This document shows, piece by piece, positions 53,061 to 62,631 of a DNA stretch of 64,000 bases. The notes below the pieces were generated by a model. The model did not search any database, was not told the origin of the DNA, and was given only the letters and a program-made list of their open reading frames with translations. The translations under genes were made by a program, and so were the position numbers. The stretch comes from Hyphomicrobium_A sp963782555 (GTDB lineage: Bacteria; Pseudomonadota; Alphaproteobacteria; Rhizobiales; Hyphomicrobiaceae), in the NCBI GenBank assembly GCA_963782555.1, contig CAWAKB010000001.1, forward strand, positions 558,001 to 622,000. Reading direction: 5' to 3'. Every line of letters begins with the position of its first letter. Position 1 is the first letter of the stretch.

Positions 53061-53633
53061 GTGGCAACTGACGCCGAAGAACCGGACCGCAGGGACTTTT
53101 TGATCCTTGCGGGTGGCGCCTTCGCGGCCGTCGGCGGCGCCCTGTCGCTGTGGCCCTTCATCGACCAGATGAACCCGGACGCCGGGGCGGTGGCGCTCTC
53201 CTCGATCGAGGTCGATATCGCTCCGGTCAAGGAAGGTCAGGCGATCACCGTGCTTTGGCGCGGCAAACCTGTGTTCATCCGCCATCGCACGTCCAAGGAG
53301 ATTGAGGAGGGGAAAGCGGTGGACGTCAAAGAGCTGCGCGACGAGTATGCGCGCAACGAGGGCCTGCCGGCGGATGCGCTCGCCACCGACATCAATCGCA
53401 CCAAGCCAGGTCATGAGAACTGGATCATCATGGTGGGGATCTGCACGCACCTGGGCTGCATTCCCAAAGGCCAGGTGCTGGGGGACAAGAAGGGGGACTA
53501 CGACGGCTGGTTCTGCCCGTGTCACGGATCGCACTACGATACGGCCGGCCGCATCCGTAAGGGCCCCGCGCCCCGCAATCTCGAGATCCCCGTCTACGAG
53601 TACCTCACAGACACCAAGCTAAAGATCGGCTGA
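53061..53633 (+). CDS. petA: Ubiquinol-cytochrome c reductase, Rieske iron-sulfur subunit
   Basis: 190 aa from GTG 53061, chosen because GGAGG lies 5 nt upstream. RRDFLILAGGAFAAVGGALS is a twin-arginine-type anchor helix. CTHLGC and CPCHGSHYDT hold the 2Fe-2S ligands. It carries electrons from ubiquinol to cytochrome c1 in the bc1 complex of the inner membrane. First gene of petABC, with cytochrome b 16 nt downstream. Confidence 0.97.
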   Translation: MATDAEEPDRRDFLILAGGAFAAVGGALSLWPFIDQMNPDAGAVALSSIEVDIAPVKEGQAITVLWRGKPVFIRHRTSKEIEEGKAVDVKELRDEYARNEGLPADALATDINRTKPGHENWIIMVGICTHLGCIPKGQVLGDKKGDYDGWFCPCHGSHYDTAGRIRKGPAPRNLEIPVYEYLTDTKLKIG

Positions 53634-53649
53634 GGCGCGCGAGGCCCAT

Positions 53650-54918
53650 ATGTCACTTCACGGATCGACCTACGAGCCCAAATCCGGCTTCGGCAAGTGG
53701 ATGGATGCACGCCTGCCCATTGGCCGGCTGATGCACACTCAGTTCGTCGACTTCCCCACTCCGCGCAATCTCAACTATCTGTGGACGTTCGGAGGTATCC
53801 TGACGTTCTTCCTGATGGCGCAGATCGTGACGGGCATCGTGCTCGCCATGCACTACCAGCCGAGCGCGACGGCAGCCTTCGATTCCATCGAGGCGATCCG
53901 CCGCGACGTCAACTACGGCTGGCTCATGCGCGATCTGCACGCGGTCGGCGCCTCGATGTTCTTCCTCGCCGCCTACATCCACATCTTCCGCGGGCTCTAC
54001 TACGGCTCCTACAAGTCCCCGCGCGAGGTCTTGTGGATCATCGGCGTCTTGATCTTCATCGTGATGATGGCGACCGCCTTCATGGGCTACTCGCTGCCCT
54101 GGGGCCAGATGAGCTTCTGGGCCGTGACCGTCATCACCAACCTCTTCTCCTCGCTCGACAGCATCGTCGATGGGCTCGGCACCACCATCGTGCAATGGCT
54201 GTGGGGTGGCTATTCGGTGTCTGGAACGACCCTCAACCGCTTCTACAGCCTGCACTATCTCCTGCCCTTCGTGATCGCCGGCCTCGTCGGCCTTCACCTG
54301 TGGGCGCTGCACCTTGTCGGCCAGAACAGCCCTACCGGTCTCGACGTCAAGACGACGTCCGACGCCGTGCCCATGCATCCTTATGCGACGTCGAAGGATG
54401 CCGTCGCGATGTTTGCCTTCCTCATCCTCTTTGCTTGGTTCGTCTTCTTCCTGCCCGACTACCTCGGCCATCCCGACAACTACGTTCCGGCCAACCCGCT
54501 GGTGACCCCACCGCACATCGTGCCGGAGTGGTACTTCCTGCCCTACTACGCCATCCTGCGCGCGATCCCCAACAAGCTCTTCGGCGTCATCGCCATGTTC
54601 TCCTCCATCGGGCTGCTCCTGTTCGTGCCTTGGCTCGACAGGAGCCCCGTGCGCTCGACCAAGTACCGGCCGATCTACAAGTGGTTTTTCTGGCTGTTCG
54701 TCTTCACGTGCGTGGCGCTGGGCTTTCTGGGCTCAAAGCCGCCGGAGGCGACCTATGTGTTCTGGGCGCGCATCTTCACGATCTATTACTTCGCGCATTT
54801 CCTCATCGTCATGCCGCTCGTGGGCTGGCTCGAGAAGCCGAAGAAGCTGCCGGGCTCCATCACGGAGGCGGTGCTCGGTAAGGACGCGGTGCAACGGGCA
54901 AAAGTTGCGGCCGAATAG
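53650..54918 (+). CDS. petB: Cytochrome b of the bc1 complex
   Basis: 422 aa with eight to nine helices. SLPWGQMSFWAVTVITNL, HAVGASMFFLAAYIHIFRGL with haem histidines, SLHYLLPFVIAGLVGLHLWA with the second pair, and the quinol-site motif PEWYFLPYYAILRAIP are all present. It holds both b haems and the quinone sites. Between Rieske and cytochrome c1 genes. Confidence 0.98.
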   Translation: MSLHGSTYEPKSGFGKWMDARLPIGRLMHTQFVDFPTPRNLNYLWTFGGILTFFLMAQIVTGIVLAMHYQPSATAAFDSIEAIRRDVNYGWLMRDLHAVGASMFFLAAYIHIFRGLYYGSYKSPREVLWIIGVLIFIVMMATAFMGYSLPWGQMSFWAVTVITNLFSSLDSIVDGLGTTIVQWLWGGYSVSGTTLNRFYSLHYLLPFVIAGLVGLHLWALHLVGQNSPTGLDVKTTSDAVPMHPYATSKDAVAMFAFLILFAWFVFFLPDYLGHPDNYVPANPLVTPPHIVPEWYFLPYYAILRAIPNKLFGVIAMFSSIGLLLFVPWLDRSPVRSTKYRPIYKWFFWLFVFTCVALGFLGSKPPEATYVFWARIFTIYYFAHFLIVMPLVGWLEKPKKLPGSITEAVLGKDAVQRAKVAAE

Positions 54919-54936
54919 GGCTGGAGGGGACTTCCA

Positions 54937-55821
54937 ATGACAAGACCGGAGCCGGCGTGCCGCTTGGCGGCGGTGGTTCTCGTAGCTGTCCTGGCGCTCG
55001 GCGGGCCCGCGCGCGCCCAGGAAGCAGGCGAGGAGCACGCAATCACGCCGCAGCAGTGGTCGTTCAGCGGGTTTCGCGGCTCCTACAACCAGGCGCAGCT
55101 GCAGCGCGGCTTCCAGGTGTTCCAACAGGTGTGCTCGGCCTGCCACGGCCTGAAGCGCGTGCGGTTCCGCAATCTCGCCGAGCCCGGCGGGCCTGATTTC
55201 CCCGTGGAGGCCGTCAAGGCGCTTGCCGCGTCCTGGCCCTATCAGATCTCTGGCGAGCTCGACGATGAAGGCCACCCCATCGACCGGCTGCCGGGCCTCG
55301 CCGACCCCGTCATCGGCCCCTACAAGAACGACAAGGAGGCCCGCGCTGCCCAGAACGGCGCGCTGCCGCCTGACCTCTCGCTCATCGTCCGGGCGCGCAC
55401 AACCGAGAGCCACGAGTCCTGGTACAGGCAGTGGCTGCATATGCTGTGGGACGTCGCCAATGCGCATCAGGACCGCGGCGCGGATTACGTCTATGCGCTG
55501 CTGACCGGGTTCCGGGACCCTCCTCCCGCAGGCGTGGAGATGGCCGACGGCAAGTATTACAACGTCGCCTTCCCCGGCCATCAGATTTCGATGCCGCCGC
55601 CCCTGTCGAAGGACAACGTCATCGAATATCAGCCCGACGCCGGCGCCAAGAGCTCGTTTGAGCAGAACGCGCGCGACGTGACCGCCTTCCTCGCCTGGGC
55701 GGCGGATCCGAGCCTCGATGCGCGCAAGAAGCTCGGCTGGCAGGTGCTGCTCTATCTGGTGATCACGACGCTGCTGCTCTACATCGCCAAGCGGCGCATC
55801 TGGGCCCGCGTGAAGCACTAG
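54937..55821 (+). CDS. petC: Cytochrome c1 of the bc1 complex
   Basis: 294 aa from ATG 54937 with GGAGGGGA upstream. A signal peptide, then VFQQVCSACHGLKRVRFRNL with the CxxCH haem site, and a methionine-ligand region near GVEMADGKYYNVAFPGHQIS. A C-terminal anchor helix (GWQVLLYLVITTLLLYIAKR) holds it to the membrane. It passes electrons to soluble cytochrome c. Last gene of petABC. Confidence 0.98.
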   Translation: MTRPEPACRLAAVVLVAVLALGGPARAQEAGEEHAITPQQWSFSGFRGSYNQAQLQRGFQVFQQVCSACHGLKRVRFRNLAEPGGPDFPVEAVKALAASWPYQISGELDDEGHPIDRLPGLADPVIGPYKNDKEARAAQNGALPPDLSLIVRARTTESHESWYRQWLHMLWDVANAHQDRGADYVYALLTGFRDPPPAGVEMADGKYYNVAFPGHQISMPPPLSKDNVIEYQPDAGAKSSFEQNARDVTAFLAWAADPSLDARKKLGWQVLLYLVITTLLLYIAKRRIWARVKH

Positions 55822-55852
55822 CCGAGTGCTTGCGCGGCAACTTCGGCTTTTT
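55820..55852 (+). terminator. Terminator of petABC
   Basis: AGCCGAG (55820-55826) pairs with TTCGGCT (55842-55848) with one G-T pair, an inner TGC/GCA pairing, and a run of five Ts to 55852. It starts on the last bases of the petC stop codon. Confidence 0.75.
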
Positions 55853-55942
55853 GCTTTTCGCCTGTCTGCTCTCGTGCCATACGAGGCCCGCTCGCGCTCT
55901 CAAACTAGTGCGGGTGCGAACAAGGCTTCGAGAGGTAAGGCG

Positions 55943-56818
<876 letters not shown>

Positions 56819-56841
56819 CTACAAACGGCGCCAATATAAAT

Positions 56842-56866
56842 CGGCCCCGCGTCCGACGCGGGGCCG
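56842..56866. terminator. Strong hairpin between mtnP and the amidoligase operon
   Basis: CGGCCCCGCG (56842-56851) and CGCGGGGCCG (56857-56866) give a perfect 10-bp stem with loop TCCGA. It lies after both converging genes. The minus-strand side is followed by ATTTATATT, the plus side by no T-run, so it probably ends transcription mainly from the right. Confidence 0.65.
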
Positions 56867-56898
56867 CCTGCCTCCTCGAAGCTTATCGAAGCGCCGCT

Positions 56899-57054
56899 TC
56901 AGCGATGCGCGTACCGACGCTCGACCGTGATCTCGAAGATCGTAGTCGTGCCGCTCACCTCCTTGCGCACGACGAGCAGCGGCTTGCGGCTGGGGCTGTC
57001 CTTGGCAGAAACGAAAGCGAGCCGTCGTCACCCCGGCACAGGTGGCGTCCTCAT
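56899..57054 (-). pseudogene. Small ORF coupled to the amidoligase gene, interrupted by an in-frame TGA
   Basis: The ATG at 57054 overlaps the amidoligase stop as ATGA, the usual sign of translational coupling. The frame reads MRTPPVPG, meets TGA at 57030-57028, then continues open as RRLAFVSAKDSPSRKPLLVV and VSGTTTIFEITVERRYAHR to a TGA at 56901-56899. Without the internal stop it would be a 51-residue protein with a sensible beta-rich end. No start codon in good context lies after the stop. A TGG-to-TGA mutation or a sequencing error would explain it. Family unknown. Confidence 0.45.
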
Positions 57055-58040
57055 GACATCGCGATCCATTCGCTCGACATGATCGCCCAGTCGCGCGGCA
57101 GCAGCCGGCCTTGGTTCTCCCAGTAGGCCTCGGCCATCCCCTTCAGCTTGTCGGGCCGCTCGGCGAGCCGCTCCACCACGCACCAGCGGTTCCACTCCGT
57201 GGCGATCGTCCAATCGGGCCGGTCGAGGCGGGCATCCGGGAGGCGGTAATGAAAGGTGGGGCGCGCCTTGATGCGCTTGTCGTCGACGACAGCGCGCACG
57301 CGCTCCTCGTCGATCCACGCAAACAGCGGCAGCAGGTCGAGCTCGCGGTTGCGCGTGGGATTGTAGAGCAGGTAGTCGTCGATCAGCGTTGCCATGTCCG
57401 GCCGGTAGTCGGGATCGGTGACGTGCACGATATAGTTGGGCGGAAACGGATCGGCGAACGCCAGAAAGCGACGTGTCAGATTGAGGGAAATGACGGCGCG
57501 CAGCCAATCCGACAGCAGCAGATAAGCTTTGAGAATGGCGACGATCCACTCGGCGCTCTTCTCGGCGATGTCGGGATTGAGCTGGGTGCCGAAAGCATAG
57601 AGCGGGCTAACGTCGGTACCGTGCGCCCCCACACGGCGCAGCTCCTCCAAAAGGCAGTCGAGGCGCGACAGGTCAGCGATCTTTATGGGCGGGCACACGA
57701 TTTCACAGGGGATGACGACGGAGCCGATGTCGCCCAACACGCCATGGACCGCGTCCTGGAAGTTGCCCAAGAGCATCTGCAGGCCGGTTGGCGTCTCTGC
57801 CCCCGCCTCGGCGCGGTGGAGGAACTGCGAGTCGAGCTCGGAGCGGAAGTCGCCGAGCTCTGTACCCGAGATGACGAACCGGTGCAGGTCGATCGCCGTC
57901 ATGGTCCCGCCGAAGGTCTTGCGCACCAGCCTGGCGGCGTCGCGCGCGGTCACGGCGGCAAACTCCAGTTCGACACCCACGCGGCGCGGCGCGCCGGCAT
58001 GGTTGGTCTCGCGCGGTGGCCTCTCTATCCTGGCGGTCAC
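57051..58040 (-). CDS. Putative amidoligase family enzyme
   Basis: 329 aa from GTG 58040, chosen because GAAGGG lies 8 nt upstream; an in-frame GTG at 58112 would add 24 residues. RVGVELEFAAVTARDAARLV resembles the first ATP-grasp-like strand of glutamate-cysteine ligase folds (VGVEhE), and FVISGTELGDFRSELDSQFL, VVIPCEIVCPPIKI, YAFGTQLNPDIAEK continue the amidoligase_2 pattern. These enzymes form peptide bonds with a glutamate-like side chain or other amide products; the substrate is unknown. A broken small ORF is coupled downstream. Confidence 0.8.
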   Translation of the reverse strand: MTARIERPPRETNHAGAPRRVGVELEFAAVTARDAARLVRKTFGGTMTAIDLHRFVISGTELGDFRSELDSQFLHRAEAGAETPTGLQMLLGNFQDAVHGVLGDIGSVVIPCEIVCPPIKIADLSRLDCLLEELRRVGAHGTDVSPLYAFGTQLNPDIAEKSAEWIVAILKAYLLLSDWLRAVISLNLTRRFLAFADPFPPNYIVHVTDPDYRPDMATLIDDYLLYNPTRNRELDLLPLFAWIDEERVRAVVDDKRIKARPTFHYRLPDARLDRPDWTIATEWNRWCVVERLAERPDKLKGMAEAYWENQGRLLPRDWAIMSSEWIAMS

Positions 58041-58133
58041 TTGGCACAACCCTTCGATGATTGGGGTCTTAGCCGCGCCGGGTGAAGTTTTCGACAACCT
58101 GCTGGAATTCACGGCGGGGCTGCCGGCGTCTCG

Positions 58134-58710
58134 TCACGTGCGCGGTTCCGGCTCGGCTTGGCCCATCAGCCACGCGATCACATCTTGCGCGCTCCGATCG
58201 GGCGGGAACACCGGGTAGAGAACATGCGCAATGCGGCCGTCGAGGACAATCATGGTCAGGCGGCGCAATAGCCTGACGCCTGCGGCCGTAAACGTGGGCA
58301 GGCGGAGAGCTTCGGTCAGTGCGAAATCCGCGTCCGACAGCAGCGGAAACGGCAGGTGCAGTCGCGATGCGGCTTCCCGCTGGTCCTCCGTGCTCTGCAC
58401 CGAAAGACCGAACACGTGCCCCACTCCGAGGGCCTGCAGCTCGGCGAAGTGGTCGCGGAAGGCGCAAGCCTGCGGGGTGCAGCCGCGCGCGCCGGGGATC
58501 CCAGCCTTCGGGCAACGCGACCCCTGGGCGGCCGGTCATCGGATAGGCGTAGACGACAGCGAGGGCGCCGAGCTTCGACAGATCTATCGTGCGCCCCTCG
58601 GTCGATGGCAATGGCACCGGCGGCAGGGTTGCCCCGCGCAGGTGGTCGGCAGCCCCGTCGTTGACGGGAGCGGGCAGTCTCGACCAGTCGACGTGCGAGA
58701 GATTGGTCAT
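58134..58710 (-). CDS. Peroxiredoxin (AhpC/TSA, PrxQ/BCP-like), frameshifted near 58500
   Basis: From ATG 58710 the first frame reads MTNLSHVDWSRLPAPVNDGA to VYAYPMTGRPGVALPEGWD at 58498. The other frame then carries IPGARGCTPQACAFRDHFAE, with the peroxidatic and a nearby resolving cysteine (CTPQAC), and GLSVQSTEDQREAASRLHLP up to the stop at 58134. Family members read GWDAIPGARGC here, which suggests a lost 5-bp unit between GAT repeats. The protein would reduce peroxides with thioredoxin. The gene is inactive as written unless the frameshift is a sequence error. Confidence 0.82.
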
Positions 58711-58853
58711 CGCGGCGCCATCCTGGCACAGAATAGAGGTTCCAGCCGAGCGGCTTAGGGAATCCGGCAGCCGAGCAACCTTGTCGGCGCGCTGCCGATC
58801 TGCTACCGGCGAGGACGAGTGGACGCGTTCCCTGATTCACCGATCGTCGTCCC

Positions 58854-60308
58854 ATGCATCCCAACAAAGGCCGGCGCGCGTCGCCAATTCTGGCGCTTCT
58901 ATCCGGCGCTGCTGCGCTGGCGGGAATTGGACTCGGCGGCGCTCCTGCGCTGGCGGACCAGGACGACGATGCCGAGCGCGTGCCCTCCAACGCCGCCGAG
59001 ATCTATAGCCCCATCGCGCGCACCTTCACCCGACAGGCGGCGCTCCCCGGAGGGCCATTGCGGCATCCGCTGCCCGTCGAGCGCAAGCCGCCGGTCTCGC
59101 AGGGACCAGTGCTGCTCGAAGGTCTGAAGCAGCGATTGCTGTACACCGATCCGTTCTTTCGCGATGCGATTGTCGAGCTCTACGGCCGCACGGGGTATCT
59201 CGATCGACACAACTTCGACGACACCACCTCGCAGGCGTGGGCTGCCGGGACGGCTCTGGCGGTGCGTTCCGGCTACTTCGACGGCTGGCTGCAGCTGGAA
59301 GCCGCCGTCGCCAGCTCGCAGCCGGTGTATGCGCCCGACGGCGAGGGCGGCACGCTCCTGCTGACGTACCAGCAGGCGGAGGTCAGCTCGGTCGCCCTCG
59401 CCAATGCGCGCGTGCGCCTGCCGGAGCAGGAGCTGATACTCGGACGCCAGCTCGTCAAAACGCCCTACATCAATCCGGAAGATACCCGCATGATCCCCAA
59501 CACTGTGGAGGGTGCGGTATTGATGCGGCGGCGCGACAAGGCCGCGCGCTTCGATTACGGCGTGGGCTATCTGTGGGGGTTCAAGGCGCGCAACTCGAGC
59601 ACCTTCGTGCCCTTCTCGCAAACGCTGGGCGTGCCTGAGGACCGCGGCGTTCTGGTCGCCGGCTTCAAGGCGCGACCGCTGGACGGGCTCACGGTCGGTG
59701 CCGTCGAGTATCGCATCCCCGACGTGCTCAATACGGCCTACGCGGAGATCGACTGGCTGCCGCGGCCGGTAGGCGACGTTCAGCTTCACTTCGCCATCAA
59801 CTACACCGACCAGCGTACGATCGGAGATGAGCTGCTGCCGGGGCGGGGTTTTACGGCATCGCAGGTGTCGGCGCTGTTTGCGGCAAGCTATCACGATGCC
59901 ACCATGCTGGCGGCCGTCTCGTCCAACGGCAATGATGCCGATCTTGTCGGTCCCTTCGGCAGCTTTCCCGCCTATACGGTTCTCGACCAGCTCAACTTCA
60001 ATGATGCCGGGGAGACCACGCTTGTGCTGGGCGCGGCCTACGATTTCTCCCACGTCATCACCGACGGATTGAAGGCCCAGGCGCGCTATGGAATGGGGTG
60101 GGGCGTCGTCGATTTCTTGAACGGCGCGCCGCAGCCCAACCAGAACGAGCTGAACCTGGAGCTTGCGTACCATCCGTCATCAGGCCGGCTGAAGGACCTG
60201 TACTTTCAGGTCTTTTATTCGGGGGTGCGGTTTCCCGGCGCGCCGGCTACGGAGGACAGCCAGCCGCAGTTTCGCAGCGTCCTTACATATCTGGTGCCTG
60301 TGCTTTAG
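58854..60308 (+). CDS. OprD-like outer-membrane porin
   Basis: 484 aa from ATG 58854. A signal peptide (ILALLSGAAALAGIGLGGAP) precedes a beta-barrel with alternating hydrophobic residues. GRTGYLDRHNFDDTTSQAWA, ELILGRQLVKTPYINPEDTR and MIPNTVEGAVLMRRR resemble the OprD family loops that line the pore. The C-terminal strand ends in an aromatic-poor LTYLVPVL. OprD-type porins admit basic amino acids or small organic molecules. The start has no strong ribosome-binding site. Confidence 0.82.
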   Translation: MHPNKGRRASPILALLSGAAALAGIGLGGAPALADQDDDAERVPSNAAEIYSPIARTFTRQAALPGGPLRHPLPVERKPPVSQGPVLLEGLKQRLLYTDPFFRDAIVELYGRTGYLDRHNFDDTTSQAWAAGTALAVRSGYFDGWLQLEAAVASSQPVYAPDGEGGTLLLTYQQAEVSSVALANARVRLPEQELILGRQLVKTPYINPEDTRMIPNTVEGAVLMRRRDKAARFDYGVGYLWGFKARNSSTFVPFSQTLGVPEDRGVLVAGFKARPLDGLTVGAVEYRIPDVLNTAYAEIDWLPRPVGDVQLHFAINYTDQRTIGDELLPGRGFTASQVSALFAASYHDATMLAAVSSNGNDADLVGPFGSFPAYTVLDQLNFNDAGETTLVLGAAYDFSHVITDGLKAQARYGMGWGVVDFLNGAPQPNQNELNLELAYHPSSGRLKDLYFQVFYSGVRFPGAPATEDSQPQFRSVLTYLVPVL

Positions 60309-60378
60309 GGGCGTGGGCTTTAATCGTCGCTTGGGGCCATACCGGGTATGGTGGCGGCGAACATCGAGGCGAGCTTGA

Positions 60379-61332
60379 ATGCCTGACCAAACCACCTCCC
60401 AGGAGCCGTTGCGCCCGTTCGACGCGCGCATGCTGGACGTCGGGGACGGCCACTGGATCTATGTCGAGGAGGTGGGGCGTGCCGGCGGCGTGCCGGCGCT
60501 GTTCCTGCACGGCGGCCCTGGCAGCGGAGCCCAGCACTGGCATCGCAGCCTGTTCGAGCCGAAGCGGCATCACGCGTTTCTGTTCGACCAGCGCGGGTCC
60601 GGGCGCAGCCACCCCTATTTGACGGTCGAAGCCAACACGACGGATCATCTCGTGGCCGACATCGAGCGTATCCGCGCGCACTTCGGCATTGAGACATGGC
60701 TCGTCGTCGGCGGCTCGTGGGGCTCGACGCTGGCGCTCGCCTACGCCGAGGCTTATCCGAGCCGTGTGAGTGGCTTGGTCCTGCGCGCCGTCTTTCTCGG
60801 CACGTCGGAGGAGGCGCACTGGGCCTTTGTCGAGGGCCCGCAGCTCTTTCGCCCCGATCTCTATGCCGATTTCATCAGCCTCCTGCCGGAGGCGGAGCGG
60901 GCGGATCCGCTTCAAGCCTATATCGAGCGCCTCGCCAATCCCGACCCGGGTGTGCACGGCCCCGCGGCGCGCAGCTGGGCCAGCTACGAGCGCGCGCTTT
61001 CCAAGCTTACGCCCGGGCAGACACGTCTTTCTTTAGAGAAAGGCGCCGAGGGTCGCCTGCCGCCGACGCCCTTCATTGAGGCGCATTACATCCGCCACGA
61101 TTTCTTCCTCGAGCCTGGCCAGCTGTTGCGTGACGCAGATAGGCTCAAAGGTATCCCCGGCGTCATCGTGCAGGGCCGCTATGACCTGTTGTGCCCGCCG
61201 AAGAACGCCTTCGCGCTCAGCGAGGCGTGGCCCGATTGTCGCTTGCAGCTGATCGAAAATGCGGGGCACTGCATGAGCGAGCCGGGCGTGGCCTCGGCCA
61301 TGGCTGAGGCCGTGCGCGACCTCACCAAGTGA
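60379..61332 (+). CDS. pip: Prolyl aminopeptidase
   Basis: 317 aa alpha/beta-hydrolase of the S33 family. ALFLHGGPGSG provides the oxyanion hole, FLFDQRGSGRSHPY the family signature, GGSWGSTLALAYAE the nucleophile serine, and GRYDLLCPPKNA with NAGHCMSEPG the acid and histidine. It removes N-terminal proline from peptides. GAGGCGAGC precedes ATG 60379. Confidence 0.95.
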   Translation: MPDQTTSQEPLRPFDARMLDVGDGHWIYVEEVGRAGGVPALFLHGGPGSGAQHWHRSLFEPKRHHAFLFDQRGSGRSHPYLTVEANTTDHLVADIERIRAHFGIETWLVVGGSWGSTLALAYAEAYPSRVSGLVLRAVFLGTSEEAHWAFVEGPQLFRPDLYADFISLLPEAERADPLQAYIERLANPDPGVHGPAARSWASYERALSKLTPGQTRLSLEKGAEGRLPPTPFIEAHYIRHDFFLEPGQLLRDADRLKGIPGVIVQGRYDLLCPPKNAFALSEAWPDCRLQLIENAGHCMSEPGVASAMAEAVRDLTK

Positions 61333-61338
61333 AGCGGC

Positions 61339-61563
61339 TCATCCCGCGGCGAGCTGCTTTTGGGCAGCGTCGCGTCGGCGTTGATACTCGTCCTCCATGG
61401 CGCTGACGTGCCGGTACACGTTCTCGAGCTCCTCTTTGCGCGCCTCGTCCTGGGCCTCCTCGAGCCACTGGGCGAACTCCTCGCGCAGCGTGAAGAGGAC
61501 GTCGAGCGCGCCGATGGCTTCGTACAGCTCCTGCTCGGGCGTCCTGCCGTTGGTATTGGCCAT
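61339..61563 (-). CDS. Small acidic helical protein of unknown function
   Basis: 74 aa from ATG 61563. It reads as one long charged helix: EQELYEAIGALDVLFTLREE, FAQWLEEAQDEARKEELENV and YRHVSAMEDEYQRRRDAAQK. No signal peptide or known domain. It converges on the prolyl aminopeptidase, 6 bp apart. Coding bias and length are consistent with a real gene, though no family is recognised. Confidence 0.7.
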   Translation of the reverse strand: MANTNGRTPEQELYEAIGALDVLFTLREEFAQWLEEAQDEARKEELENVYRHVSAMEDEYQRRRDAAQKQLAAG

Positions 61564-61699
61564 GAATGGGCTCGCTTCCTATTTGACCGTAAGGGTCCTC
61601 GCCTTGGGACTTGATGGCCGGGGTGTCCGTGCGCGAAGGATAGCCACCTGAGCTTTCGTGCGCCAATTTTCGGCCTGATGCCGTTAAGAGAGGTTTGCC

Positions 61700-62536
61700 A
61701 TGCGCCTGCTGCTTGCTCTTGTCGTGATGGCCGGCAGTCTTGCCGGACAGATACCGGCGTACGCCGAGGCGCCGGGTCTGACGCTGTCGGTCGGGCGCGC
61801 GCCGCGTACGCTCACCGCAGCTGAGCTTCTTGCACGGCCCGATGCGACGACACTCGAGGTGCCGGCCGACGTTGCCTATGGCCAACCCATGACGTACCGG
61901 GCGGTGCCCCTTCTGGCGCTGCTGGGAGAGGATCTCGATCCCACGATTGATACTCTCGAGGCGCGCGCAACCGACGGCTTCGTTTCACAAATCCCGCTCG
62001 CCCTGGTGCAGAAGGGCGCAAAGAGCGGCAGCGTGGCATGGATCGCCGTCGAGAATCCCGCCGCTCCGTGGCCGAAGCTACCGGACAAATCGCTCAGTGC
62101 CGGGCCATTCTACCTCGTGTGGGAGCACCCAGAGCGCTCAGGGATCGGCAGCGAGCAGTGGCCCTATCAGCTCGCCGCGCTCACCGGAGTTGAGTCGCCC
62201 GCGCACCGCTGGCCGCAGATGGCGGTCGCGGCCGACCTTCCGGAGGACGCGCCGGCGCGGCGCGGACAGGCCGTGTTCACCACGCAGTGCCTGCCCTGCC
62301 ACCGCATGAAGGGGGGCGGGGCCGCTGAGGTGGGCCCGGATCTCGGGGCGCCCATGAGCCCGACGCAGTACCTGACGCCGCGGGGCCTGCGCGCGCTGAT
62401 CCGAAACCCCAAGGCCGTGCGCATGTGGTCGCAGCAGCAGATGCCGGGTTTCGACGTGGCGACGCTGTCCGACGCCGACCTCGAAGCGCTCATCGCGTAT
62501 CTCGCCTACATGGCGCAGGAGACAGAGCCAAGATGA
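61700..62536 (+). CDS. Exported c-type cytochrome with a molybdopterin-oxidoreductase-like N-terminal domain
   Basis: 278 aa from ATG 61700. A signal peptide is followed by LTLSVGRAPRTLTAAELLAR and PMTYRAVPLLALLGEDLD, which look like the core of sulfite-oxidase-fold domains without the molybdenum cysteine. From about residue 185 a cytochrome c domain has GQAVFTTQCLPCHRMKGGG with CxxCH and a methionine in QQQMPGFDVATLSDADLEAL. A periplasmic electron-transfer role is likely. The molybdenum-type assignment of the N-terminal domain is tentative. Confidence 0.8.
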   Translation: MRLLLALVVMAGSLAGQIPAYAEAPGLTLSVGRAPRTLTAAELLARPDATTLEVPADVAYGQPMTYRAVPLLALLGEDLDPTIDTLEARATDGFVSQIPLALVQKGAKSGSVAWIAVENPAAPWPKLPDKSLSAGPFYLVWEHPERSGIGSEQWPYQLAALTGVESPAHRWPQMAVAADLPEDAPARRGQAVFTTQCLPCHRMKGGGAAEVGPDLGAPMSPTQYLTPRGLRALIRNPKAVRMWSQQQMPGFDVATLSDADLEALIAYLAYMAQETEPR

Positions 62537-62631
62537 TGCGACGTTGCCAAAGTTGCACCGCTGTTGGCATGCAGTCTCTGAGAGTTGTCATCACCGGACC
62601 TCACCCCCACCGGCAACTTTAAGGTGCGCAA

